From Streptomyces sp. NBC_01549 (GTDB lineage: Bacteria; Actinomycetota; Actinomycetes; Streptomycetales; Streptomycetaceae): 64,000 nucleotides of DNA. The position numbers were made by a program, and so were the translations under genes. The notes beneath the pieces were generated by a model, which ran no database searches, was not told where the DNA came from, and worked only from the letters and a program-made list of their open reading frames with translations. Positions 7,982 to 16,122 of the stretch are shown one piece after another. The stretch's first letter is position 1. Each line of letters opens with the position of its first letter. Location: assembly GCF_026339955.1 (NCBI RefSeq), contig NZ_JAPEPW010000001.1:2878501-2942500 (forward strand), read 5' to 3'.

Positions 7982-8905
7982 TCAGCTCGCCGAGGGCGAC
8001 GCCGACGCGCTCGGCTGCGTGTCCGAGCTGTCGTGCGTCTCGTCCGGGGCCACGCCCATCGTCAGGTGGGCGTGGACTCCCTTCGCGATGTGCCTCTTGT
8101 CGTACCTGAGGTACAGGAGGCCGCCAGTGTGGCCGTTCTGGGGGTAGATCGTGTCTTCGGTGAGCGTGGTGCGCGTGGAGGTGTTGGTGGAGTACGGGGC
8201 GACCTCCGCCGACGCCAGCACCGATTTCTCGTCGAAGAAGAACTGGCCCGTGTGGCAGGTGTGCCCGCCCTCGTAGCCCGCGTCGGTCCAGGTGCCGTCG
8301 ACGTGCACCTTCGTGTGGATGTGGACGGCGCGGCCCTGGTACCAGCCCGGGAAGATCGTCTTGAAGGTGACGCGGCCGTGCCGGTCCGTGCGCCAGGTGC
8401 CACGCAGGTAGCGGTCGTCGTCGGTCGGCTCCTGGTGGCCCCCGCCGCCGCCCGGGCCGCCGGTCGGGGGCTCGCCGGTCGGGGTGCCGGAGGGCGGCGG
8501 GCCCGTCGGGGCCGGGCCGCCACCGCCGTTGCCGCTCGACTCGTAGCCCGAGTAGACGCCCGTCGCGCTGCAGTGCCAGATGTCCACGGCCGCGTTCCTG
8601 AGCGGCTTGCAGGTGTCCGCGTCGATCACCTTGAGTTCGAGGGTGAGCGGGATGCCCTCCTGGTCCTCGGTGACGTCCCGGCGGATCTTGTCGGCGTCGA
8701 TGTAGTACGGGCCCTCGACCAGCTCCGAGGTGAGCGTGTAGCACGTTTCCGCCGGAGCGGACCCCTCCGGAGCGGTCTCCTCCGCCGACGCGTTCACCGA
8801 CAGCGCGCCGCCGACCCCTATCGCGGTCACCGCCACGCCACTTGCCATCAGGACCGTCCGGCGGGCCAACGTCCCTCTTTTTTCGGGTACTTGAGAATCC
8901 GTCAT
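7982..8905 (-). CDS. Exported intradiol dioxygenase-like protein
   Basis: The 307-residue protein begins with a Tat-like signal (KRGTLARRTVLMASGVAVTAIGVGG; the twin Arg lies just before the hydrophobic core). The mature part shows the intradiol ring-cleavage fold: TSELVEGPYYID with a ligand Tyr, then VDIWHCSATGVYSGY, and WYQGRAVHIHTKVH with the two-His ligand segment. A Gly/Pro/Thr-rich insertion of roughly 40 residues (about 125-165) interrupts the fold between the iron-ligand segments. Exported dioxygenases of this class are widespread in Streptomyces, and some oxidise plant-derived catechols. The actual substrate is unknown. It is monocistronic, with a strong hairpin downstream. Confidence 0.85.
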   Translation of the reverse strand: MTDSQVPEKRGTLARRTVLMASGVAVTAIGVGGALSVNASAEETAPEGSAPAETCYTLTSELVEGPYYIDADKIRRDVTEDQEGIPLTLELKVIDADTCKPLRNAAVDIWHCSATGVYSGYESSGNGGGGPAPTGPPPSGTPTGEPPTGGPGGGGGHQEPTDDDRYLRGTWRTDRHGRVTFKTIFPGWYQGRAVHIHTKVHVDGTWTDAGYEGGHTCHTGQFFFDEKSVLASAEVAPYSTNTSTRTTLTEDTIYPQNGHTGGLLYLRYDKRHIAKGVHAHLTMGVAPDETHDSSDTQPSASASPSAS

Positions 8906-8976
8906 GACCCGGCACGGTAGAGGTGGGAAGCCTGGATAAAATATTGGAATGCGCTGTGAAACGTGGTGCGCAAGCG

Positions 8977-9012
8977 AAAGGGCTCGAAACCGGCGCCGGT
9001 TTCGAGCCCTTC
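8977..9012 (-). terminator. aspS terminator hairpin
   Basis: AGGGCTCGAAACCGGC (8979-8994) and GCCGGTTTCGAGCCCT (8995-9010) form a 16-bp perfect stem, 45 bases past the aspS stop. Three imperfect copies of CTGTCTGAGGC lie between the stop and the hairpin. Confidence 0.8.
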
Positions 9013-9055
9013 GGCCTGTCTGAGGCCTGTCTGAGGCCTGCCTGAGGCCGACTTC

Positions 9056-10819
9056 CTACTTCGGCTGCGGCTTGCGCACCGAGAGGTGCAGCTCCCGCAG
9101 ACGGGTCTCGTCCAGCTCCGTCGGCGCGCCCATCATCAGGTCCTGCGCGTTGCCGTTGAGCGGGAACGCGATCGTCTCGCGGATGTTCGGCTCGTCCGCG
9201 AGGAGCATGACGATGCGGTCGACGCCCGGGGCGATACCGCCGTGCGGCGGGGCGCCGAAGCGGAAGGCGCGCAGCATGCCGGCGAACTGCTCCTCGACGG
9301 TGTCACGGTCGTAGCCCGCGATCTCGAAGGCCTTGAGCATGATCTCGGGCTCGTGGTTGCGGATCGCGCCGGAGGACAGCTCGACGCCGTTGCAGACGAT
9401 GTCGTACTGCCAGCCCAGGATGTCCAGCGGGTCCTGGGTCTCCAGGGCCTCCAGGCCGCCCTGGGGCATCGAGAACGGGTTGTGCGAGAAGTCGATCTTC
9501 CCGGTGTCCTCGTCCTTCTCGTACATCGGGAAGTCGACGATCCAGCAGAACCGGAAGACGTTCTCCTCGAAGTTGCCCGAGCGCTTCGCGGCCTCGACCC
9601 GCACCGCGCCCATGATCTTCGAGACCTCGTCGAACTCGCCCGCGCCGAAGAACACCGCGTGGCCGGGAGCCAGGGAGAGGCGCTTGGTCAGCTCGGCGAC
9701 GTTGTCCTCGGTGAGGAACTTGGCGATCGGGCCCGTCAGCGAGCCGTCCTCACCCACCCGCACCCAGGCCAGGCCCTTCGCGCCCTGCTCGACCGCGTAG
9801 TCGCCGAGGCCGTCGAAGAACTTCCGCGTCTGACCGGACACGTCCGGCACCGGCAGGGCGCGTACGTGCTTGCCGGCGAAGGCCTTGAACTCCGAGCCCT
9901 CGAAGATGTCGGTGATGTCGACGAGTTCCAGCTGGGCGCGCAGGTCCGGCTTGTCGGAGCCGTACTTCAGCATCGACTCGCGGAACGGGATGCGCGGGAA
10001 GGGGGAGGTGACGTGACGGCCACCGCCGAACTCCTCGAACAGCTCCGTCATCAGCTTCTCGATGGGCTGGAAGACGTCCTCCTGCTCGACGAAGGACATC
10101 TCCACGTCGAGCTGGTAGAACTCACCCGGCGAACGGTCGGCGCGCGCGTCCTCGTCGCGGAAGCAGGGCGCGATCTGGAAGTAGCGGTCGAAGCCGGAGA
10201 TCATCAGTAGCTGCTTGAACTGCTGCGGGGCCTGCGGCAGGGCGTAGAACTTGCCCGGGTTCAGCCGGGAGGGGACCACGAAGTCGCGCGCGCCCTCGGG
10301 GGAGGTGGCACTGAGGATCGGGGTCGCCATCTCGTTGAAGCCCAGCGCCGTCATCTTGTGACGGATCGCGGAGATCACGGCCGTACGCAGCAGGATGTTG
10401 CGGTGCATGCGCTCGCGGCGCAGGTCGAGGAAGCGGTACTCCAGACGCCGCTCCTCGTTGACGCCGTCCTCGGCGTTGATCGTGAACGGCAGCGGGGCGG
10501 CGGCGCCGAGCAGCTCGACCTCGCTCACCTCGACCTCGACCTCGCCGGTGGGCAGATCCGGGTTGACATTCTCCGCTCCGCGCGAGACGACCTTGCCGTC
10601 GACGCGGACCGTCGACTCCTTGGTGACCTTGTCGAGAGCCTCGTAGGCGGGCGTGCCGGGGCGGGCGACGAGCTGCGTGATGCCGTAGTGATCGCGCAGA
10701 TCGATGAAGAGGATGCCGCCCAGGTCTCGGCGATTGTGCAGCCAGCCGCTCAGCCGGACGTCGCTACCGACGTCAGAGGCGCGGAGCTCGCCGCAGGTGT
10801 GGGACCTGTACCGATGCAT
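9056..10819 (-). CDS. aspS: Aspartyl-tRNA synthetase
   Basis: The 587-residue class IIb synthetase has an N-terminal OB-fold anticodon domain ([13 protein letters not shown]), motif 2 read as [10 protein letters not shown] near residue 225, a bacterial GAD insertion, and motif 3 near the C-terminus ([13 protein letters not shown]). It charges tRNA-Asp. Many actinobacterial enzymes of this type are non-discriminating, depending on GatCAB for Asn-tRNA. Which applies here cannot be read from the sequence. It is divergent from the SpoIIE-type phosphatase across a 173-base gap that contains a parS site. Confidence 0.96.
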   Translation of the reverse strand: MHRYRSHTCGELRASDVGSDVRLSGWLHNRRDLGGILFIDLRDHYGITQLVARPGTPAYEALDKVTKESTVRVDGKVVSRGAENVNPDLPTGEVEVEVSEVELLGAAAPLPFTINAEDGVNEERRLEYRFLDLRRERMHRNILLRTAVISAIRHKMTALGFNEMATPILSATSPEGARDFVVPSRLNPGKFYALPQAPQQFKQLLMISGFDRYFQIAPCFRDEDARADRSPGEFYQLDVEMSFVEQEDVFQPIEKLMTELFEEFGGGRHVTSPFPRIPFRESMLKYGSDKPDLRAQLELVDITDIFEGSEFKAFAGKHVRALPVPDVSGQTRKFFDGLGDYAVEQGAKGLAWVRVGEDGSLTGPIAKFLTEDNVAELTKRLSLAPGHAVFFGAGEFDEVSKIMGAVRVEAAKRSGNFEENVFRFCWIVDFPMYEKDEDTGKIDFSHNPFSMPQGGLEALETQDPLDILGWQYDIVCNGVELSSGAIRNHEPEIMLKAFEIAGYDRDTVEEQFAGMLRAFRFGAPPHGGIAPGVDRIVMLLADEPNIRETIAFPLNGNAQDLMMGAPTELDETRLRELHLSVRKPQPK

Positions 10820-10873
10820 CGTCGTTCATCCAGTCTTCGCGGATCGGGGTCTGTCTCACATGAGCTTGGGTCT

Positions 10874-10887
10874 GTTTCACGTGAAAC
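10874..10887. promoter_or_regulatory. parS: parS centromere site (ParB binding)
   Basis: GTTTCACGTGAAAC is a perfect 14-bp palindrome identical to the Streptomyces/Bacillus parS core bound by ParB. It lies in the gap between aspS and the SpoIIE-type gene. Most Streptomyces parS sites cluster around oriC. Confidence 0.9.
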
Positions 10888-10992
10888 TTCCGGGCCGACG
10901 CCCGGATCCCCCAAGGGTACCGGCCACCCAAAGATCACCACTCCGAATACCCTCGGTGGCACCTTCCGATCACCTCTCCATACAGTGGGTCA

Positions 10993-13152
10993 ATGCGCAC
11001 TGGTGAGCCCCTGCCAGCCGTGGGGGACGTTCTGGCCGCCCTTGCGACCGGCGTGTGGCGCTTGGACAACACACACGGGCAGGTCACCATCGACGCCGAG
11101 GCCGCCCGGCTCCTCGGGCTGCCCCCGGAAGCGGCGACCGTCACCGAAGTGGCCATGCGGTCCCGGTTCCACCCGGCCGACTGGAACGAGGTCGTCGGCG
11201 TCGTACAGCTCGCCGTCGCCGAGAACACGATCGCCGAGGTCCGGCTGCGGGTCATGGACGAGCACGGGCGGGTGATCCGTACCGTGCGCAGCCGCTCCAA
11301 GCCGACCATCGACCCCGAGACCGGGGAGTTCCTGCTGTTCGGCACCCTCCAGGAGGTCACCGAGCCCTCGGGGGCCACCGCCGCGCGCACCCCGCTCACC
11401 GGCGACTGGCGCCGCTCCCGCGAGGCGTTCCTGCTGGACGCCGGGCGGGCGCTGGCCGAGGCGCGGTCCACGGCGGAGGTACTGCGGGTCGCGGCGGGCC
11501 TGTCGATGCCGGGGTTCACACCGGACGGCCTGGCCGTCTTCGGCGTGGACGGGGACCGGCTCACCGTCATCGGCCACCACGGGCAGAAGCCGGGAGACGA
11601 AGGCCCTTTCACGCATATGTCCTTGGCCACCGATTACCCGGCCGCGGAGGTCGTCCGCACGGGCCGCGCCGTCTACCTCTCCTCCCCGGAGGACTACAAG
11701 GAGCGCTATCCCGTCTCCTGGCCGCTCGCCCAGCACTTCGGGCGGGAGTCCTGGGCCTTTCTTCCGCTGACCGTCGCCGGGCGCACGATGGGCGCGTGGA
11801 TGGCGGCCTTCACCTACCCCGTCAGCTTCACGCCCGACGAGCGCTCGGTGCTGACGACCGTGGCCCGGATGCTGGCTCAGGCCCTCTCCCGGGCCGTGGC
11901 CGCCGAGACGGAGCGGGAGCTCACCGACGGGCTGCAGCGCTCGATGATGCCCACGCTCGGCCCCCAGATGCCGGGCATGGAGGTCGCCGCGCGCTATGTC
12001 CCCACCGGCGGTGGCCTCCAGGTCGGCGGTGACTGGTACGACGTGATCCCGCTGCCGACCGGCCGCTTCGCCCTGGTCATCGGCGACGTCCAGGGCCACG
12101 ACGTGCGCGCCGCGGGACTGATGGGCCAGCTCCGTATCGCCCTGCGCGCATACGCCTCCGAGGGCCACCGGCCGGACGCGGTCCTCTCCCGGGCCTCGCG
12201 GTTCCTGTCCGGGGTCACCGACTCGGTGACGTACGGCTCCACCGGCCGAAGCGGCGGCAACACCTCGGACCCGCGCTTCGCGACCTGCCTGTACGTCGAG
12301 GTGGACCCCGCGACCGGCATGCTCGACTTCGCCCGTGCCGGCCACCCGGACCCCGCGATACGTATGGCGGACGGGACAGTGCTGATACGCCCCACGGCGG
12401 GCGGACTGCCACTCGGCATCGACCCGGACGCCGACTACCCCACGACCCGGCTCGCCCTGGAACCCGGCGAGACCATGCTGATCTGCACCGACGGGCTGAT
12501 CGAGACCGGCGGCCACGACCTCGACACCGGGTGGCGCCGTATCCGCCGCATTCTGGAGTCCCACGACGGCGACATGGAAGAGCTCGCCGACGCGCTGGTC
12601 CAGGGCGTGCACGGGCCCTCCTCGCACCACACCCCCGGGCCGCTGGCCGACCGGCGCGAGGACGACATAGCCGTCCTGCTGCTGAGCCGGCAGGGCGAGC
12701 GGCGCGGCGACACGGTCGAGGCCCCGGCCTCCCCCTCGGTGCGCCGCACCGCGCTGACCGTGGCGCAGGCCGAGCCCGAGCGGATCGCGGAGGCCCGCCA
12801 GCAGCTGCGCGAGATGCTGCACGACTGGGCCTCCGACGACCAGCGCGACTCGGCGGTCCTCCTCGTCTCCGAGATGCTGACCAACGTCCTCGTCCACACC
12901 GACGCCGACGCGCTGCTCGTCGCCGAGGTGACCGGCGGTCCGGACGACCGCCGGATACGGATCGAGGTCACCGACGCCAGCGACGACCTGCCTCATCGCC
13001 GCCACCCCGGCGAACTGGCGTCCTCCGGACGTGGGCTGGTGCTCATGGAATTCCTGGCCGACTCCTGGGGCGTCGACCCGCGGGGCGAGGGCAAGAGCAT
13101 CTGGTTCGAGTTCTACGAGACCGACGGCGAGCACGACGACGAGCGGTTCTGA
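10993..13152 (+). CDS. PAS-GAF-SpoIIE phosphatase with HATPase domain
   Basis: The 719-residue cytoplasmic protein has four domains. These are a PAS fold (about 5-125, with FHPADWNEVV and EFLLFGTLQEVTEP), a GAF domain (about 140-300), a SpoIIE/PP2C phosphatase (about 325-560, with VGGDWYDVIPL, VIGDVQGHDV and ICTDGLIE carrying the metal-binding Asp residues), and a C-terminal RsbW-like HATPase (about 575-719, with SEMLTNVLVHT and SGRGLVLMEF). In the family, such fusions sense small molecules or redox state and act on anti-sigma/anti-anti-sigma partners. The ATG at 10993 leaves little leader after a CATACAGT -10-like sequence, so the mRNA may be nearly leaderless. Confidence 0.93.
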   Translation: MRTGEPLPAVGDVLAALATGVWRLDNTHGQVTIDAEAARLLGLPPEAATVTEVAMRSRFHPADWNEVVGVVQLAVAENTIAEVRLRVMDEHGRVIRTVRSRSKPTIDPETGEFLLFGTLQEVTEPSGATAARTPLTGDWRRSREAFLLDAGRALAEARSTAEVLRVAAGLSMPGFTPDGLAVFGVDGDRLTVIGHHGQKPGDEGPFTHMSLATDYPAAEVVRTGRAVYLSSPEDYKERYPVSWPLAQHFGRESWAFLPLTVAGRTMGAWMAAFTYPVSFTPDERSVLTTVARMLAQALSRAVAAETERELTDGLQRSMMPTLGPQMPGMEVAARYVPTGGGLQVGGDWYDVIPLPTGRFALVIGDVQGHDVRAAGLMGQLRIALRAYASEGHRPDAVLSRASRFLSGVTDSVTYGSTGRSGGNTSDPRFATCLYVEVDPATGMLDFARAGHPDPAIRMADGTVLIRPTAGGLPLGIDPDADYPTTRLALEPGETMLICTDGLIETGGHDLDTGWRRIRRILESHDGDMEELADALVQGVHGPSSHHTPGPLADRREDDIAVLLLSRQGERRGDTVEAPASPSVRRTALTVAQAEPERIAEARQQLREMLHDWASDDQRDSAVLLVSEMLTNVLVHTDADALLVAEVTGGPDDRRIRIEVTDASDDLPHRRHPGELASSGRGLVLMEFLADSWGVDPRGEGKSIWFEFYETDGEHDDERF

Positions 13153-13217
13153 CGGTCGGACGACCGGGCGCCGGAAGGGCCCGGGGGAGCCGGGGGAGCC
13201 GGGGAGCGTCCGGCGGG

Positions 13218-14285
13218 TCAGACAGGCGGCTCCGGGGCTTCCGACGGGGCCGGGGAGGCCGACGCGTAGCGGGTGCGCAGCTCCGAGAGGACCCCGAACC
13301 CGGCGGCTGTCAGCGGTACGGCGAGCAGCATGCCCAGGATGCCCGCGACGGAGGCGCCCGCCGTGATCGTCAGCATCACCACCGCCGGGTGCATCTGCAC
13401 GGTCCGGCTCTGGATCATCGGCTGCAGCACATGCCCTTCGAGGACCTGCACGGCGAGAACGACCCCGAGCGCCCACAGCGCGATCACGAACCCCCGGTCG
13501 GCGAGCGCGACCAGCACGGCCACCGCGCCGGACAGGAACGCGCCGAGATACGGGATGAACGCCCCCACGAAGACCAGCGCCCCGAGCCCGACCGCGCCCG
13601 GGACACGCAGGATCAGCAGCCCGATCGCGATGCACAGGGCGTCGATGAGGGCGATCACCGTGGTCCCGCGCATGAAGCCCTGGACGGCGTCGAAGGCGCG
13701 CCGGGCCATGACCTCCACCGTGTCCGCGGTGCCGCGCGGCGCCAGCGAGCGCAGCAGCCCGGCGGTGCGGTGGGAGTCGCGCAGGAAGAAGAAGACGAGC
13801 AGCAGGGCCAGTACGGCCATGGCGATGGACTCCCCCACCACGCTCACGCCACTGATGACGTTGGACGCGGCCGTCCCGCCGAACTTGGCCAGCAGGTCCT
13901 TGGCGTTGGAGGCGAGGTCGTCGAGGGAGGTCCCCGCCGCGCCGAAGTGCTGGGCCACGGACCGCGCGGCGTGCTTGAGGGAGGCGACGATCTCGTCCCC
14001 GGTGTCGATGAGCGCGGCGACCACGATGTAGACGGCGCCGCCGACGACCACGACCACCGCGACACAGGTGAGCGCGGCGGCCAGCGACCGGTTGACGCCG
14101 ACGTCCACCAGCCGCCGGTACATCGGCCCGAGCAGCGCGGTGCCGAGCAGCGCGAGCAGCACGGGCACGATCGCCGTGCGGAACTCCCCGCACAGCCGGA
14201 TCCCGACCCACGCCACACCGGCGACGAGCAGGATCACGGCGCACCAGGCGGCCAGCCGCCGCACGCCTTCGGGGAGTAGCTGCAC
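13218..14285 (-). CDS. AI-2E family transporter (PerM-like permease)
   Basis: The 355-residue polytopic membrane protein shows the AI-2E/PerM pattern: two N-terminal membrane helices, a soluble helical region (about 95-160), then pairs of helices with LLVFFFLRDSHR, a RRAFDAVQGFMRGTTVIALIDA segment and the conserved C-terminal VLEGHVLQPMIQSRTV motif. Members export small molecules or ions (Na+/H+ in some cases). The substrate is not predictable. The C-terminus is a short Pro/Ala/Ser tail. It is monocistronic and converges with the phosphatase gene. Confidence 0.88.
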   Translation of the reverse strand: MQLLPEGVRRLAAWCAVILLVAGVAWVGIRLCGEFRTAIVPVLLALLGTALLGPMYRRLVDVGVNRSLAAALTCVAVVVVVGGAVYIVVAALIDTGDEIVASLKHAARSVAQHFGAAGTSLDDLASNAKDLLAKFGGTAASNVISGVSVVGESIAMAVLALLLVFFFLRDSHRTAGLLRSLAPRGTADTVEVMARRAFDAVQGFMRGTTVIALIDALCIAIGLLILRVPGAVGLGALVFVGAFIPYLGAFLSGAVAVLVALADRGFVIALWALGVVLAVQVLEGHVLQPMIQSRTVQMHPAVVMLTITAGASVAGILGMLLAVPLTAAGFGVLSELRTRYASASPAPSEAPEPPV

Positions 14286-14359
14286 GCTTCCACCCGACCA
14301 CGCGAGGACCGTGCCGTCCCGCCGGGACGGCCCGCCCGGGTGACACGGCGTCAGCGCGA

Positions 14360-14390
14360 AAGGCCCCGTCCGGCGTGCGGACGGGGCCTT
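14360..14390 (-). terminator. Terminator of the pirin gene
   Basis: AAGGCCCCGTCCG (14360-14372) pairs exactly with CGGACGGGGCCTT (14378-14390) around a 5-base loop, 33 bases beyond the pirin stop. Confidence 0.85.
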
Positions 14391-14422
14391 TTCCGCCGAG
14401 GCGGAAGGGAGTCGGAAGGGGA

Positions 14423-15394
14423 TTACATCCCGCCCTCGGACATTCCGTGCACCGCCGGGATGGTGCCCAGGCGGCCCTTCTGGAAGTCCTCGAAGGCCTG
14501 CTGCAGCTCCTCGCGGGTGTTCATCACGAAGGGGCCGTAGTGGGCCATGGGCTCGCGGATCGGCTGTCCGCCGAGGAGGACGACCTCGAGGTCCGGCGTG
14601 TTCGCGTCCTGCTTCTCGTCCGCGCGGACGGTCAGCGAGCCGCCCGCGCCGAAGACGGCGGTCTGGCCGGTGTGGACCGGGCGACGGCCCGTACCGACGC
14701 TGCCGCGTCCGGCGAGTACGTACGCGAGACCGTTGAAGTCCTCACGCCAGGGGAGCGTCATCTCGGCGCCGGGCGCCAGGGTCGCGTGGACCATGGTGAT
14801 CGGCGTGTGCGTGACGCCGGGGCCCTCGTGGCCGTCGAGCTCACCGGCGATGACGCGCAGCAGCGCGCCGCCGTCGGGGGTGCTCAGCAGCTGGACCGAG
14901 CCGCCGCGGATGTCCTGGTACCGGGGCGCCATCATCTTGTCCTTGGCCGGGAGGTTCACCCACAGCTGGAGGCCGTGGAAGAGGCCGCCGGACATGACGA
15001 GCGACTCCGGCGGGGCCTCGATGTGCAGGAGGCCGGCGCCCGCGGTCATCCACTGGGTGTCACCGTTGGTGATGGTGCCGCCACCACCGTTGGAGTCCTG
15101 GTGGTCGAAGATGCCGTCGATGATGTAGGTCACGGTCTCGAAGCCGCGGTGGGGGTGCCAGGGGGTGCCCTTGGGCTCGCCCGGCGCGTACTCCACCTCG
15201 CCCATCTGGTCCATCATGATGAACGGGTCGAGGTGGCGGTAGTTGATCCCGGCGAACGCGCGGCGCACTGGGAAGCCCTCGCCCTCGAAGCCGCTGGGCG
15301 CGGTCGTCACGGTGAGCACGGGACGGTCCACGGCGTCGGCCGGCGCGACCACACGGGGAAGGGTCAGCGGGTTCTCGACGGTCACTGCAGGCAT
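14423..15394 (-). CDS. Pirin family protein
   Basis: The 323-residue bicupin has the pirin signature HPHRGFETVTYIIDGIFDHQDSNG (near residues 80-103), which provides the His/His/Glu metal ligands. A second cupin with a LPWREDFNGLAYVLAGRG strand and a C-terminal REPMAHYGPFVMNT motif follow. Pirins bind Fe and act as redox-responsive regulators or quercetinases. In Streptomyces ambofaciens a pirin has been reported to modulate fatty-acid beta-oxidation by contacting an acyl-CoA dehydrogenase, and a long acyl-CoA dehydrogenase gene lies two genes away here. The ATG at 15394 is preceded by AAGGAGG. Confidence 0.93.
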   Translation of the reverse strand: MPAVTVENPLTLPRVVAPADAVDRPVLTVTTAPSGFEGEGFPVRRAFAGINYRHLDPFIMMDQMGEVEYAPGEPKGTPWHPHRGFETVTYIIDGIFDHQDSNGGGGTITNGDTQWMTAGAGLLHIEAPPESLVMSGGLFHGLQLWVNLPAKDKMMAPRYQDIRGGSVQLLSTPDGGALLRVIAGELDGHEGPGVTHTPITMVHATLAPGAEMTLPWREDFNGLAYVLAGRGSVGTGRRPVHTGQTAVFGAGGSLTVRADEKQDANTPDLEVVLLGGQPIREPMAHYGPFVMNTREELQQAFEDFQKGRLGTIPAVHGMSEGGM

Positions 15395-15455
15395 GTCGGT
15401 ACCTCCTTGCGCTTCGAGTTTAGTTGATTGTTGAACTTTCTGCCACCCACAACGA

Positions 15456-15489
15456 CGGACGCCCGGAGGGCATTCCCTCCGGGCGTCCG
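15456..15489 (-). terminator. Terminator of the sseB-like gene
   Basis: CGGACGCCCGGAGG (15456-15469) is the exact complement of CCTCCGGGCGTCCG (15476-15489). It follows the sseB-like stop and lies 60 bases before the pirin start. Confidence 0.85.
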
Positions 15490-15517
15490 GACTGTCGCAG
15501 GAGTAGGGGAGCGGGCG

Positions 15518-15979
15518 CTAGCCGTACATGCGGCGCATGGCGAAGTCCACCATCTGCTCCACGGCCTTCGCGTCGAAGACCATACGATGCTCCCCCTCCA
15601 TGTCGACGACGAAGCCGTAACCGGTGGGGAGCAGGTCGATCACCTCGGCGCCGGTGATCACGAAGTACTTGGACTCCTTGCCGGCGTACCGGCGCAGCTC
15701 CTTGAGCGAGGTGAACATCGGGATGACCGGCTGCTGGGTGTTGTGCAGCGCCAGGAACCCGGGGTTGTCGCCACGTGGGCAGTAGACCTTCGACGTCGCG
15801 AAGACCTGCTGGAAGTCCTCCGCGGACATCGATCCCGTGGTGAACGCGCGCACCGCGTCCGCCAGCGAGGGCGGGGACGGCTCGGGATAGAGCGGCGGCT
15901 GCTGGCCGTACCCGCCGGGCATCTGCTGCGGCGGGGCGTACTGCTGCTGGGCGCCCGCATTCTGGTCGTAGCCGTACAT
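15518..15979 (-). CDS. SseB family protein
   Basis: The 153-residue protein has a Gln/Pro/Tyr-rich disordered N-terminus (about 1-35) and an SseB N-terminal domain recognised by FLALHNTQQPVIPMFTSLKELRRY and LLPTGYGFVVDMEGEHRMVF. SseB was named from E. coli, where it was linked to rhodanese/serine sensitivity. In actinobacteria such small SseB domains often accompany secretion or enhanced-serine-sensitivity loci, without a fixed biochemical role. The ATG at 15979 was chosen as the first in-frame Met. It is transcribed away from the acyl-CoA dehydrogenase gene. Confidence 0.85.
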   Translation of the reverse strand: MYGYDQNAGAQQQYAPPQQMPGGYGQQPPLYPEPSPPSLADAVRAFTTGSMSAEDFQQVFATSKVYCPRGDNPGFLALHNTQQPVIPMFTSLKELRRYAGKESKYFVITGAEVIDLLPTGYGFVVDMEGEHRMVFDAKAVEQMVDFAMRRMYG

Positions 15980-16029
15980 GGGTCAAAGAGTAGTCGGCCA
16001 CATATGAGCCATCAGGGGTTGATTCTTAT

Positions 16030-16041
16030 TACCGACGGGTA
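16030..16041. promoter_or_regulatory. TACC-N4-GGTA element upstream of the acyl-CoA dehydrogenase
   Basis: TACCGACGGGTA lies in the divergent gap between the sseB-like gene and the acyl-CoA dehydrogenase gene, about 80 bases before the latter's start. The inverted 4-base arms resemble TetR-type operators near beta-oxidation genes. The evidence is weak. Confidence 0.3.
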
Positions 16042-16122
16042 GCATCATCTTGGCTACTTGCCGGTACGTGTAACGAGGCTGCGAGTACCTCCGCCTCCCC
16101 GATCCCTTACGGAGCCGTCGCC

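Noticed and set aside
10845..10866. Degenerate parS at GTCTCACATGAGC next to the real site
   Set aside because: It has several mismatches to the 14-bp core and is not symmetric.
10990..14346. Minus-strand open frame of 1118 codons
   Set aside because: It runs antisense through the PAS-GAF-SpoIIE gene and then out of frame along the AI-2E permease gene. Arg/Gly/Ala-rich translation without domain order is a high-GC shadow.
15416..15440. MarR-type operator in the pirin promoter (TTTAGTTGATTGTTGAACTT)
   Set aside because: AT-rich and loosely symmetric, but the arms match at too few positions to claim an operator.
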